A stretch of DNA of 64,000 bases. Source: Anisus vortex (taxonomy: Eukaryota; Mollusca; Gastropoda; Planorbidae). Positions 13,101 to 23,269 of this stretch are shown here, in pieces; positions within the stretch are counted from its first letter, which is position 1, and each line of letters opens with the position of its first letter. Where the stretch lies: the NCBI GenBank assembly GCA_949126835.1, contig OX421508.1, positions 15,268,272 through 15,332,271 of the forward strand. The letters run 5' to 3'. The notes under the pieces are model-generated. The model did not search any database and was not told the DNA's origin. It saw only the letters and a program-made list of their open reading frames with translations. The translations under genes were made by a program, and so were the position numbers.

Positions 13101-15713
13101 TGTAATGGAAAAAGAGTAATCAGCTTTAGAAAAGGAGAACTCAGTCATTGTCGGCTGTATGATGTATTCTAGGATCTAGTCAACACAAAAGTGCTCAAAC
13201 AATCTGTAAAGCTGAATAGTCTCATCTCAAATTCAACATCATTTGTATTTGATTGTTGATAATTAGGAGACCTAGAATATAGAAATTCACTAGAATGTCT
13301 TTAGTTACATACTCTTCATTACATTACCTGGCGGCTGAATCATAATATTGAGTGCATAATATAATATTATTGGTCTATTTAAGAAATAGCATGTTGAATT
13401 GAGTAAAGTTTGTGACATATGTTGAGAATAAAATATAGATATATACTAGAATTAGTATAATAATGTATATTTATGTATATAAATAGGCAATGTTGTTTTT
13501 AAAAATAGTTAATATTGACAAACAACATATCATTCCTACTCAACTATCTTCAATTGTTAAAGACTCCATAATATATTCCAAAAAAAAAAACAACCCAAAA
13601 AATTAAGTTTTTCTATGTTTTAGCAAAGAAAACACTAAAAAACTGAATTTTAAGTCCTGGCGTCCTTAAAAAAGGACAGTTGGTTTTAACACCTCTGTGT
13701 AATTATTATTATCGTTTTAAACTAAATATTTATGTTTATGTCTTCTACGAACATTAATTAACAAAGTTATGTTAAATCTTATGTCAATTTTTATCATTTT
13801 CATTTTTAAAAAGTATCACTTTTTCATACTTGACTTTTTCCCCGCATTTTTATCAAACTCACGACATAAATTTGTTTCGAATGCAAAAAAATCTAAAAGC
13901 AGACAAATAAAGATAATAATTAGATAGGCCTATATCAGTATATATTCTTTAAATTCAATAAGAAAAAGGCAAACTATTATTAACTTAATTTTATGTCTTA
14001 AATCGCATTTTACGAAGTGTCCTTAAATAAGGACACCAGCAAGATATGGGTTAAGAAATGAAGATTGTCATTTATTGGCATAACATTCATTTTCAAATTA
14101 TATTTCACGTTTTCTCGTTGCAGTCTTACGAAAAAAAAATACCGGTTACTTATTTCCGTGAACATTTGTACGACTATAACAAAAAAAAACATTGCCCGCA
14201 AATATTATAATACTACAAGAATGTAAACATGAATAAATTTGTTCCCTTCATTCACACGGCTAGAGCGCAAAAATTGATGACGTCAGAAAAAAAATCTCAG
14301 CGCATCCTTTTTTATTTCTAGCTTTGTGACGTAAAACCATACAAAGTTATAGTATAATTAAGTTTTTTTTAACTGAAAATTTGATAGAATGTATTGTTAG
14401 TCGCCACAAGTCTGCTATCCAAGTTTCAGCTCGATTGGACGAAGGAAAGTGGTCTAAAAATCGATGCAAAGTTTTTACAAGCAGACAGACAGTAGCAACT
14501 AAAGGAAAGGGAGTAAAAATACAATACAGTTAGTGTTTCTAATTAATTGAAACTTGTTTAAATGGAATTTCTGTCTTTAGATGCACATTTAGTAATGATG
14601 TAACGTCACAATGTTTAAACATCCCCTACTCCTTGTATTCACTCAGTCACATCATCTCAAATGTTTGACCATTCTCTCCCCCCCCCCCCCCCCACGGTCA
14701 CCCAGGTGCGTAATGTGAACGACCACATCTTTATTCAAATGCTAGTCTGACAAAGGAAATGAACCCTAAGATTGTTCCAATCTACTGATATCTATTCAGC
14801 ATATCCATATTAATAGATAATATATAATCAGTGGCGTGGCAAGGATTGAAAGGATTGAGAAAAGGTTGTGGGGGGGGGGGGGGGAACAAATAGCAGGATG
14901 TGCATGGGAACAATCAGAAAATGTATCCCAAACAATCAGAAAATGTATCCCAAACAATCAGAAAATGTATCCCAAACAATCAGAAAATGTATCCCAAACA
15001 ATCAGAAAATGTATCCCAAACAATCAGAAAATGTATCCCAAACAATCAGAAAATGTATCCCAAACAATCAGAAAATGTATCCCAAACAATCAGAAAATGT
15101 ATCCCAAACAATCAGAAAATGTATCCCAAACAATCAGAAAATGTATCCCAAACAATCAGAAAATGTATCCCAAACAATCAGAAAATGTATCCCAAACAAT
15201 CAGAAAATGTATCCCAAACAATCAGAAAATGTATCCCAAACAATCAGAAAATGTATCCCAAACAATCAGAAAATGTATCCCAAACAATCAGAAAATGTAT
15301 CCCAAACATTATAAGCATAAATCTTTACCTAATTATCAATGATTGAAATTTAAATTAGACGTGTTCAAAATAAAAATTTTAACTTTTAACTTTTTTTTCA
15401 AAGTAAAACAGAAAACTTTATGACTTTCGCAACAAGGTAAAATTGACTGATTACGTAATTCTAGTTTTATAAAAAAATCAATAATTAAACGATGTCTGCC
15501 AAAACAAAAAGAAATATCTTTTACCAAGAATACTAATTTATGATAACGTCGTCAATGCCAACCACTGACCATGACATCAAAGAATTAAATGGGTTTGCAC
15601 TGACCATGACATCAAAGAATTAAAGAAGTTTGCACTAACCAAGCCACCACGCGAAAAGGACGATTGTGAAATTGTGAAATATAAGGTAAATCTTTTTTCT
15701 TTACATATCTATC

Positions 15714-15768
<55 letters not shown>

Positions 15769-16022
15769 CAACTATCTATCTATCCATCTATCTATCTATC
15801 TATCTAACTATCTATCTATAAAGATAGATAGATAGATACTCTTTCTGGACAAACGAACAATAAGTTTACAGAACTTTTTTTTTTCAATTTATAATTAAAA
15901 TTTAAGAATCGGTATTTAGCAACCGCTGCCGCCAATTAATTTTAAAATAGTCACACCCACCGCAACCCCATCACCGAGCAGAAAAAAATAAGGAAGAACC
16001 TACCTCTCAGAAGGACTGCCAT
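2920..16022 (-). CDS. Toll-like receptor (four coding exons)
   Basis: Gene-level entry for a spliced gene read right to left. Exons 16022-16004, 10955-8517, 7887-7724 and 3117-2920 join with GT-AG introns and keep frame throughout, giving about 939 codons. The predicted protein is a type I membrane receptor. It has a signal peptide (about residues 1-25), a linker of about 90 residues, a Cys-rich LRRNT-like cluster (about 117-148), many leucine-rich repeats, an LRRCT with an ECTC motif just before the membrane (about 685-742), one transmembrane helix (about 745-768) and a cytoplasmic TIR domain from about 799 to the end. One LRRCT next to the membrane fits the single-cysteine-cluster class. 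TIR box 1 is intact (YDVFISY). Box 2 reads LKFVAG where RDFxPG is usual. Family knowledge says such receptors detect microbial or endogenous ligands and recruit MyD88-type adaptors; the ligand here is unknown. All introns hold repeats or transposons. Confidence 0.93.
3556..3638. repeat. (TA)n microsatellite
   Basis: About 83 bp of uninterrupted TA dinucleotides. It reads as an alternating Tyr-Ile open frame, which is an artefact. Confidence 0.97.
4516..4640 (-). mobile_element. LINE 3' fragment (CR1/Jockey-like)
   Basis: On the minus strand this matches the last ~125 bp of the LINE at 58732-60710, including the 'cttctttatagaaggagcgt' motif near the 3' end and the (TTATC) tail. It is severely 5'-truncated and has no coding potential. 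Confidence 0.85.
7103..7155. repeat. (TA)n microsatellite
   Basis: Interrupted TA dinucleotide tract in TLR intron 3, with a second shorter TA run near 7190-7208. Confidence 0.9.
7264..7500 (+). pseudogene. Reverse transcriptase C-terminal fragment (RTE-like LINE)
   Basis: Translation in two frames gives YGLETWAVYSLHARKLNHFH and, further on, a decayed 'LRYMGWSSR'-type segment. These match the region after the catalytic domain of LINE polymerases, where 'YG.ETW..Y....KL..FH..CLR' and 'L.W.GHV.RM' are the familiar landmarks. There are no catalytic residues, and stops and a frame change are present. It lies antisense to the TLR gene in intron 3. Confidence 0.75.
7724..7887 (-). CDS. TLR exon 3: middle of TIR domain
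   Basis: The acceptor 'ctttcag' is followed by AATTGGAGAAACG, and the donor is GTTCAG|GTGAG. The 164-nt exon completes a split Glu codon and ends in phase 0. It encodes VKVYMHGLKFVAGDYIWSNI and SCRKTLVVLTKQMLKSHWC, the TIR box 2/BB loop and following helices. At the BB loop the conserved Arg-Asp are Leu-Lys and the conserved Pro is Ala (residue about 837). Confidence 0.92.
7990..8255 (+). mobile_element. tRNA-derived SINE
   Basis: The head contains a clear RNA polymerase III B box, GGTTCGAATC (about 8034-8043), in a tRNA-like context. It is followed by a body with 'cccgggtttggagggtgtcc' and 'gtacctgaccttagttgg', then a conserved-looking tail with 'gtgctggccacac', 'gtggccacagacacagg' and 'catcggccctatggatca'. 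This head-plus-conserved-body layout is that of widespread invertebrate SINEs; I recall similar bodies from the Meta/Nin type but cannot verify that. The 5' end looks truncated because no good A box is visible. Confidence 0.75.
8305..8510. repeat. 43-bp tandem repeat beside TLR exon 2
   Basis: About four and a half copies of a unit of about 43 bp containing 'agcttcaaaagtaactgtga' and 'catactttaagatattttt'. It lies in TLR intron 2 and ends only a few bases from the splice donor at 8516. Confidence 0.92.
8517..10955 (-). CDS. TLR exon 2: LRR ectodomain, TM and start of TIR
   Basis: A 2,439-nt exon. The acceptor 'ttctag' precedes TGGCCATC, completing the codon begun in exon 1, and the donor is CTCCAG|GTAAGC. 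It encodes the rest of the signal peptide, a linker, the LRRNT-like cluster (Cys spaced around CPARKRCHCENSRCNC), the LRR array, the LRRCT (PIECTCDNLDFLQWM), the helix KAIFLVIVAVTLLMLLGIVM and TIR box 1 (YDVFISYNNADESFVV). No internal ATG start is needed: the open frame reaches the acceptor without an initiator, which is why exon 1 was sought. Confidence 0.95.
11530..11740 (+). repeat. Dispersed repeat, first part
   Basis: About 200 bp that matches, in reverse complement, the sequence at 23480-23745. Shared stretches include 'ctaagtttaccatcatgta', 'attgattgactact' and 'tatctccttactcc'. No coding capacity. Its apparent continuation is at 14240-14515. Confidence 0.75.
12005..12165 (+). mobile_element. 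LINE 3' fragment (CR1/Jockey-like)
   Basis: Matches the end of the LINE at 58732-60710, from 'aatgggtt..ctgaacaaacca' through 'catcatttaaaaca' to 'cttctttatagaaggagcgt'. It is the last codons and 3' end only, with many point changes. Confidence 0.85.
12480..13040. repeat. Degenerate 20-bp tandem repeat
   Basis: About 28 diverged copies of a unit near 'ggtcttctgggcagcagatt'. Central copies (12630-12750) are closest to each other and outer copies are worn, as usual for an old array. Open frames across it on both strands are by-products. Confidence 0.88.
13657..14039. mobile_element. MITE-like element with inverted ends
   Basis: The left end 'ctggcgtccttaaaaaagga' and the right end, read from the other strand, 'ctggtgtccttatttaagga' form an inverted repeat of about 24 bp around 335 bp of AT-rich, non-coding sequence. 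I could not find a clear target duplication, so the superfamily is not assigned. Confidence 0.5.
14240..14515 (+). repeat. Dispersed repeat, second part
   Basis: Matches 23270-23430 in reverse complement, with shared stretches 'aactgaaaatttgatag', 'tttcagctcgattgga' and 'agcagacagacag'. With 11530-11740 it appears to be one repeat copy split by later insertions. Confidence 0.75.
14912..15309. repeat. 22-bp minisatellite, almost perfect
   Basis: Eighteen near-identical head-to-tail copies of 'caatcagaaaatgtatccca' plus 'aa'. Because 22 is not a multiple of three and the unit lacks stops, all three forward frames stay open and give spurious repeated peptides. It is preceded by a poly-G run and by 'cagtggcgtggcaagg' at 14829, which resembles a hAT terminus. 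Confidence 0.97.
15705..15836. repeat. (TATC)n tetranucleotide with inverted end
   Basis: About 110 bp of ctat repeats, slightly interrupted, followed after 'aa' by (gata)n in the opposite orientation at about 15818-15836. The two parts could pair as a short hairpin. Confidence 0.93.
16004..16022 (-). CDS. TLR exon 1: start codon and first six residues
   Basis: A 19-nt coding exon: ATG GCA GTC CTT CTG AGA G, then the donor GTAGGT. Joined to exon 2 it gives an uninterrupted hydrophobic leader starting MAVLLRVAIIEIGLLFV, a convincing signal peptide. A tiny first coding exon and this donor explain why exon 2 has no initiator of its own. Confidence 0.85.
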
Positions 16023-16677
16023 AGTTCCAAGCGAATCACACTTGATATGAATTTATCAAGTGTCTTGTGACTTGGCTAGATTCAAGCGACTCCTACCGTT
16101 TATAAATCTAGTGAATGAAAGCGCGCCGGGGGAAATACCTCGTGTCACCTTTATTTATGATGAATGCAGGGCTGAATACAACTTATCTCCTCCTACCCAA
16201 AGTCGCAGGGTCACTTGTGTGGTAACCTTTAATGAGAAGTAAATAGGCCGTTGTTTACGTGTTTGGCTTAGATTGTAAGAGACGCAGGAAGTATATTATG
16301 AATAAAGTTTCTTTACCTTTCCATTTTCTCTTTCATTCAATCTTTCTTTTAGATGAAAGCCATAGCCAATAGAATAGGACTATATGATGTTGTCGTTTAG
16401 ATGAAAGCCATAGCCTATAGAATAGGACTACCTATATTATTATGAGGTTGTCGTTTTGGTTTAGTGTACTTCGCAACTTGTAGATTAATAGAGCTGTTTG
16501 TTTTTTCAAAATCGGTTCTAATTAATTATTAATGACAGGGGGCGACACTTCTCAGGGGGCGGCAAATATAACCTAAGTTCATACCAGAAATTTTAGGAGA
16601 GTTGAAGAGGAAATAAAATTGTAAACACTAGTTGTAAACAAAAGGAATAATAAAAAAAAGATACTAGAAGTTAACTT
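16023..16677. other. Region upstream of the TLR start
   Basis: Presumed 5' untranslated and promoter DNA for the minus-strand TLR gene. A stretch with a better GC content lies at 16040-16250. A direct duplication of about 55 bp with 'gatgaaagccatagcc' occurs at 16352-16432. I see no TATA box in a position I would trust and no coding exon. Confidence 0.4.
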
Positions 16678-16928
16678 CAGTGGCGTAGCTAGGGTCATCT
16701 GCGCCCGGGGACATGACACAAAGTCTGCGCCCCATTTCGGACAGACAGAGTCTGGGGGTTCATTGAGCCCCCATGAAAATTTTGAAATTTTACGGTTTAT
16801 ATGGTTCATTTTCGAAGCATCTGGTATTTTAATGAAATAGAAAACAGACTAATACGTCTCTATACGATTGTAAACAATTTATTTGAAAAAAAAATCTACT
16901 CATTATACATGACTAGAATAGACATAGT

Positions 16929-19077
16929 CTACAACAAATTGATCCTCCTTGATTTGACTGTCACAAACGCGTCAATCACGTTGTCAAAATTAATAGGCCT
17001 ATTCTCAAATGTTTCTTTTTCGATGCTAAGGAGTGCAAGATCACTCAGACCTTTTGCTAACAGTGTGCCAAACTAGGATTTCTAAACCATTCAGCGTGCC
17101 GACAGCATAAAAGTCAACCTGCTTTATTATACTTGTTTTTTTTATATAAGACATTTTAACTCCGTAGCAAGACCAAGGCCAAAAGCAAAGGAAAGTTATG
17201 AAAAAAAAAACGGTAAAGCGTTTTATATTTAATAACAATAATTAACTTTTTTTTTATTATTATTATCAACCCTTTTATTTGCATTTATACCAAAAAATAA
17301 TATTACCAAACTTTCACATTTTTGGTAATGATTTTGTAAACATTATCATTTGGTTGTCCAGATAAGGATCTAGCAACTGATAATATTGATGATAGTTTAT
17401 TCTCAGTTTAACTGAGATTGTCTTTAATTTGCTCAATGCTAAATAAATTTATCAAGGATTATTGTAGAGCGGAATTCATATGTAGTAATCATACAAACTA
17501 GTTAGTTAATGTAATGTTAAAAAAATGAGCATGAAATGTTTTAGTCATATAGATCTAATATTTATATAATTTTCAACTACATTTTACAATTTGGTCATTA
17601 TGACGTTATAAGTTGTAGGTCATTTAGTCTATTATAAAAGAAAAATAAGAAACACAATACTAGAAATAATAGCATAAATAAAATGTGCTAATTATCTCCC
17701 TTTAATTCAAAAAAAGTTTCGAATTTTGATTCAATATTGATGCCAAACAAGTTATGTTTTGTAATATAACAAATATTACTGACTAATTATTATTTCTATT
17801 TATAAATCCAGCATTACGGTATTCATTAGAATATTTAATTATTAGAGGTATACAATTGATTTACGTTAAACAGTTGTAAATAAACATTTACTGCATTAAT
17901 TCTTTGTCCATTTAACCCAATTGATTTAACCCGTCCTTGTAAATGCGTTCAACTAACTGAAATGTGTCGCTCTGTCATTCGGAAACATCGTCTTCAACAG
18001 TCAGTTTTCCTCATTAAGAACTGGAAAATGTTTGTTTTTTCATCAATAAAAAAAAAACCTCTTGGAAGTCTCTCACGTGCCATTGAAAATCGCTCTGCGT
18101 GCCAAATTTGGGACGAGTGCCCTAGGTTTCCGACCCCTTACTCAGACGATCTTGTCCCATTGAATTAAATAAGACAAAATTAAATAAGTTTGCTGAAGGA
18201 CCGCTCACAGCTTGTAAATGAAACAGCAATCGTTAGAAGTATTTGCAGCGAAATGCGCAGATTCGGAAATACGTCATCTCCATATGAAACAACAAAACCA
18301 AGAAGATCCAAAGTTTCCGGTAGAGCTTCAGTCCGGGCACTGAGCAGCATTTTGCAGTCTCCGATTGCTGTGCACAATTCGTGACCATTGACGTCAGTGT
18401 TGTAGAATGACGAAGTGTATCGACATTTGTCTCAGCGAAACGAGTTTTGACGTCTAGTAAAAATCCAAATTTGGTGTTTAGCTTTTAAGACGTAAAAACC
18501 GTATTGATATCTCCTGAGTCTATCAATTATGCTGTTCATAACACGTGCAATTTCTTCTTCTGCAGAAAGTCCTGCATCTCTTGCTAATTCTTCAGGCATC
18601 CTCCTTTGTCGTCTAATCCTTCTGTCAGCCTCGATTCCCCAAGTTGTGCATCTTGTTTTTCCATTGTCTATCGCAACATGGCTCAACTTATCACGAATGT
18701 TGTCAAGTTCTTGTTCTAGCGATTCAAGATCAGATGCTTGCTGCTTCCTTGAAATTCATAGTAGGATCCTGCAATCGTTTCTGGACACGATCAATTTTCC
18801 CAAGTAGGCCTATGCTGTTCCAGAAATGTAACAAAACTAGGAAGTTAAAGTTTAATATACATGCCAGCAAAGTTTCTGCATCACTTCTGGTGTCAGGCGT
18901 CATAGTTGCATCTTCTGATAATTTTTCCAACAGCTCTACTAATTCATCTAGTCCTTCATAAATAGCTTTAACAGCTTCTGATAGTGCACTCCAGCGTGTT
19001 TCGGACTCCCTCTTCACTTTGAATGGCACAACTCTTTTTAATTCTATCCAACGAGTTGTTGAACGAGAGAAAAACAA
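16929..19077 (-). pseudogene. hAT transposase pseudogene
   Basis: Minus-strand pieces in changing frames. 19077-18730 has KRESETRWSALSEAVKAIYE, a signature of ZMYM/TTF-type hAT transposases. 18686-18432 carries the intervening helical part. 18377-18180 contains the C-terminal dimerisation segment FPNLRISLQILLTIAVSF with CERSFSK. The last piece, RLSDLALLSIEKETF and following residues to a stop at 16931-16929, resumes on the far side of the inner element. Frameshifts and the insertion make it non-functional. The N-terminal zinc finger and the first catalytic acidic residues were not found. Confidence 0.85.
17051..18139. mobile_element. hAT-like element nested in the hAT transposase gene
   Basis: Flanked by ACTCAGAC at 17043-17050 and 18140-18147, an exact 8-bp duplication. 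Removing the insert and one copy restores continuity of the outer transposase reading (RLSDLALLSIE), which proves the insertion point. The right end, read from the other strand, is 'aaggggtcggaaacctaggg', with 'ttggcacgcagagcgatttt' inside, a known style of hAT terminal region. The left end is poorly conserved. It is AT-rich and non-coding, so a non-autonomous element is most likely. Confidence 0.8.
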
Positions 19078-19445
19078 ATATATATACTTTCAACTGTTCC
19101 AAAAAATGTGATAACAACTGGATCCTGTATATTTGAACCCGAACTGATCTTTGTTAAAAAAAAAACGCCCTCAGCAATCCTACATTGTGAATGTGTCATT
19201 TGTTGTATGAGTAGAATGGTGCCACTTAATGCTCAATGGGGGCGCCAAAATCATGCTTGCCAACTGGTTTGTAATGAAGATATTTGTGGAGCTCCAAAAT
19301 TCAATCTTGCAAACGTATTGGGGATACATTGGTTTACATCAAAATAAAATTAAATAGGCCTAATTAGTTTTAATTCTCATTTTGGCGCCCTCTAACGCGG
19401 CGCCCGAGGACATATGTCCCCCCCCCCCACATAGTTACGCCACTG

Positions 19446-20049
19446 GTTAACTTCTATTTTATTTACACTCAAACTGTTTTATACCAATGTTTCACTTTTA
19501 ATAGTTTCACAAATATTTCCTAAAAAATTGAATATTCTTAGTAAAAAAAATGGATTAAAAAATTTCTTTAATCATAATAATTAACTAAGCGCTGGCACTA
19601 AACAAAGCAGCTATAGTGTGTAAGGGGGGGGGGGGGGGGTCGCTAGTTGAAACTTTTGCCCTGGGGCGCTACATAAGGCTTGTGAACGCCCTGCTTATTT
19701 GTATTGAAAAAAAAATATGTGTAAGTCTATTGATCTATTCCTATTGATGATTCTGTGTAGGATTGTCCAAATCTGACCCTAGTTCGTAGGCTGGGCATTG
19801 TAATAACCATAGAACCAGTCTCATTAGCGGTGACCACATAATCTTATCTGGTCATTTTTTTTTACATACATTCTAAGTTACGATACTGGTTAGTTAGTTC
19901 TTTGATGCATTTGAATTTAACGGAATATAGACATGAATTTTTCGGAGTATAAAAACTCATTCACTTGCTGTCGGATAGTTTAGCCTGCATTGTAGACACT
20001 ACAAATGAACCCTTTGAGCCTTTGAGAATCACTGATGTTATCTTGTAGC
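19446..20049. other. Intergenic, no gene seen
   Basis: AT-rich sequence with a poly-G run near 19625. Starts with the right copy of the GTTAACTT target duplication. Nothing codable. Confidence 0.5.
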
Positions 20050-21095
20050 CTCTATTACAGACGCACCTTCTATTAAGAAGATTATTGCGTACTATAAACT
20101 CTCATCCGTGGCTTAAGTCGAATATTGCATTTTGATTAATGTTTTAAATGATGTTAAGTTACTGGTTTTCCTGGTTTGTTCAGGCAACCTATGCTCGGAT
20201 GTCACTCGGGAAGAAATAGTAGGCCTTCTTATATGCATTTGTTCTTGTAAGATAAGAAAAGTGTTTATCTGAGCATTGTAGGCCTAACAGGCTATATTTT
20301 ATTTCTAAGAAAGAGTTTAATGCCTTATGTATTATTGCTGCTTTACTCATTGAACTAGCCAAGGACAGGTCCAGCTGGAGACATGCGCTGGCCTCCGGGC
20401 TGGAAGCTGGAGAGCAAACCTGCAACGGCTCGCTGATGAGAAGCGCACCAGAAGGAAGAAAAGAAGAGACCAGCCCATGACCAGTTCTGCCTTCCTGTGC
20501 CGGACGTGCAACAAAGACTGTCACTCGCATGTGGGCTTGTACAGCCATAGCAGAAGCTGCAAGGTCAGGAGCGCACATTCCCCAAGGGCACAATAAACTC
20601 CGTCGTCTCTCGAGACAAATGGAAGCCAACACACACACACATTGCCCTTCAGTCCTCTAGTGTTTCTAGGTTTAGTGATTTAACAATTGGTGTTACTCTT
20701 GTCAGTTGTGAATCTTCGCTAGTAATGAACCTTGCAGCTCCAATCTGAATTTGTTGAAATTGTTTAATGTTATTTTATGATGGTTCCTATACAAAAGATG
20801 CATTTGCTCGATTCCAATCTTTGGGCACTTTGCCCTGGTTTAGAAAGGCCTGAAAAAAGTATATTAAAAATTGGAGATAGTTCATGATTTAGTTCTTTGA
20901 GTATTCCCCGGGTATTTCATCTGGACCCGAAGCTTTGTTCACTTTTAAGTTTAATAGGATTTTGTTTATGCTTCTTTCTTCTAAATTTATATTTCCTGTC
21001 ACTTCTAATTTATTAAAATTTATTGAGATATCTTTGTCACCTGGAGTTGAAAATGATTATGCAAAATGTGTGTTGAGGATATTTTAGAGGATTTA
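20050..21095 (-). mobile_element. Degraded CR1/Jockey-like LINE copy
   Basis: Minus-strand relative of the LINE at 58732-60710. The 3' end ('cagacgcaccttctattaag'), the codons for the last ~100 residues and a more 5' segment around 'gccctggtttagaaaggcct' and 'ttcatctggacccgaagctt' are recognisable. The central catalytic part is deleted, joined near 20790-20820. The copy was later split by a plus-strand LINE tail at 20353-20639. Confidence 0.83.
20353..20639 (+). mobile_element. RTE-like LINE 3' tail inserted in the older LINE
   Basis: It encodes the end of a LINE protein with a zinc-knuckle-like motif, FLCRTCNKDCHSHVGLYSHS followed by RSC, then a stop, 'cgtcgtctctcgagacaaatgg' and a (CA)n tail. 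The 5-bp sequence CATTG occurs at both edges (20348-20352 and 20640-20644), and the host LINE reads through when the insert is removed. The same C-terminal finger occurs in the LINE at 41988-43050. Confidence 0.8.
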
Positions 21096-21099
21096 TAGA

Positions 21100-22139
21100 T
21101 TTTATTAACTTATCTTTTTGTGTGTTCCTTTGTTTGAAGTAGTGAAAAGCAAAATCTTCAGAAAGCTAAGCATAACAAAAATGGATATAAAGTATTTATA
21201 GTAAAAACTTAGCATTTAGGGATTGTTTAATTAAAAATGTATGTAGACTAGGCATATATATTCTATAAAATGTATCCTTCTACGTATGAACAATCTCTAA
21301 TTCCAACTACCATCACAACCTTCAGTGCATTTGTAATAATGGATGGCCAAAAAGTAAATCCAGTTTATATTTTATTTTCTACTTGCCTAATTCCGTTTTT
21401 TTTTTAAATAATATTTTGTCCGAATATGTTTCATTAAAAAAAAATCAAGTTTATTCAAAATAAAGATTTCAACAATCAATAAATTACTCAAAGTAAAGTC
21501 AAGGGATTAAATAATTTTATTGAAATTGATGTAAATCAAGGCAATAATTTTGAGAAGATGTAGAAGTCTCTAATCCTGAACAACTTCCTTTAATTCATCA
21601 GTGTCCTGGAAAGATTGAGTGTATTCTTGTACAGTGGACTTAGGGGCCAGTTTGGCCCGCATTGCCAACTACAAAGGAAAGAATCCGTACAATTATTACA
21701 AAATTGTAACACTATGTCACCAAAACATATTTGTTTAAAAAAGAAATTCAAAACATATGTAATAATGGTTTTAACATTGATTGCTCAATTTGTTTGACCA
21801 AATGAATTCTGTATAAAAAGATAAAAAGAATTATTGTAAGAGCTCTAAATATAATGTCTGCTTAATTCCTGTCTCAGACAAGTAAAACTTAAAAAAAAAA
21901 CACCAAAAAAAAAACCCAGCCAGTTATGTGTTAAACCCCCAAAAAGGTAGGATTTGGTATAAGTTTAATTATGTTTCCTTGATTAAGAAATATAACATAA
22001 TTGATAACACCAAGGAAATAAATGCAAAAAAATTAGCTTGCATTAGCAATACATTATTTTATGAAACATTTAATAATACAAATATACAAAATATTATTTA
22101 AAAACAAAGAAAGAAAAAAAAATATAAGAAAAAACACAG
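21100..22139. other. Intergenic, no gene seen
   Basis: AT-rich, with A-runs near 21890-21915. No exon or repeat that I can support. Confidence 0.5.
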
Positions 22140-22790
22140 AAATAATTGTAACAGATTAACATTATCATAAAAATAACAATACAAAAACAATGTAACAGAT
22201 TAATAATATCATTAACAAAAACCACAGTTACAAATGAAAACAACCCACATAAACAAATGTAACAGATTAATAATGTCATTAACAAAAACCACAGTTACAA
22301 ATGAAAACAACCCACATAAACAAATGTAACAGATTAATAATGTCATTAACAAAAACCACAGTAACAAATGAAAACAACCCACATAAACAAATGTAATGAT
22401 TAACACTGTAAAAAAAACAACACAGAAACAAAATGTAACAGATTAACACTATCATAAAACCCATAAACAAATGTAACAGATTAACACTATCATAAAACCC
22501 ATAAACAAAAGTAACAGATTAACACTATAATAAAATCCAGACACAAATGTAACAGATTAACACTATCATAAAACCCATAAACAAATGTAACAGATTAACA
22601 CTATCATAAAACCCATAAACAAAAGTAACAGATTAACACTATAATAAAATCCAGACACAAATGTAACAGATTAACACTATCATAAAACCCAGAAACAAAA
22701 GTAACAGATTAACACTATCATAAAACCCAAAAACAAATGTAACAGATTAACACTATCATAAAACCCAGAAACAAATGTAATATTAGCATA
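22140..22790. repeat. Compound minisatellite
   Basis: The left part has about three copies of a 67-bp unit ('taacagattaataatgtcat', then 'aaccacagttacaaatgaaa'). The right part has about ten copies of a 38-39 bp unit ('aatgtaacagattaacacta', then 'tcataaaacccataaac'). Both share the 'aatgtaacagattaa' core, so the shorter unit probably derives from the longer or the reverse. Confidence 0.92.
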
Positions 22791-23269
22791 ATCATAAAAA
22801 ACAATTTCTATACAAGTTGAGCTTTTATGTTTTTTTTAATCAACAAAAAAATCAAATTAAAAATATTAAGTTAAGATATACATAAATTATTACATCAGTA
22901 CAATTTGTTTAGTTTTATTGTATTTCCACGGCTAAATTAAAATGATCAGAAATACTTTAATTTCAAGGCCCACAGAATACAAAAGTAAGAATCTCACTGT
23001 ACCAGTATTTAAATATATCATATTTATATTTTTATAGAAGTTTATAGAATAATGTCTAACAGTTCAGCACTAACAGTTGCACAACAAAAGTTTCACACCA
23101 AAGGTTTCTCAACACACTGAAATACTGCAATTTGTAAATTTTTCCTAATGAAATATGGCAAGTTTTTTTTTACATTTTGTGCAATGAATTATTGTGCAAT
23201 GAATTACTGCAAAATTGTGCATTTCATGAAAGAAAATACTGTTATATTTGACTTTTTTTACTCCCTTTA

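Larger units (their letters stand above)
10956..16003 (-). other. TLR intron 1
   Basis: A 5-kb intron holding only repeats: two halves of a dispersed repeat (11530-11740 and 14240-14515), a LINE tail (12005-12165), a 20-bp array (12480-13040), a short MITE (13657-14039), a 22-bp array (14912-15309) and a tetranucleotide tract (15705-15836). No coding exon was found. Confidence 0.75.
16678..19445 (-). mobile_element. hAT transposon, decayed, with perfect 8-bp TSD
   Basis: The left end begins CAGTGGCGTAGCTAGG. The right end read from the other strand begins CAGTGGCGTAACTATG. The flanks GTTAACTT (16670-16677) and GTTAACTT (19446-19453) are a perfect 8-bp target duplication, the hAT hallmark. 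Inside, on the minus strand, lies a broken transposase gene, itself interrupted by another element at 17051-18139. Without that insert it would be about 1.67 kb, a short internally reduced hAT. Confidence 0.9.

Noticed and set aside
14829..14885. Second hAT element starting CAGTGGCGTGGCAAGG
   Set aside because: It is similar to the terminus at 16678, but no partner end or duplication is visible, so it is only a fragment at best.
14836..15346. Three overlapping frames of about 150-170 codons
   Set aside because: The 22-bp unit rotates through all three frames with the same peptide. Not a gene.
20189..20638. 149-codon minus-strand frame
   Set aside because: It crosses the junction of two LINE fragments; the sense of the inserted piece is the opposite strand.
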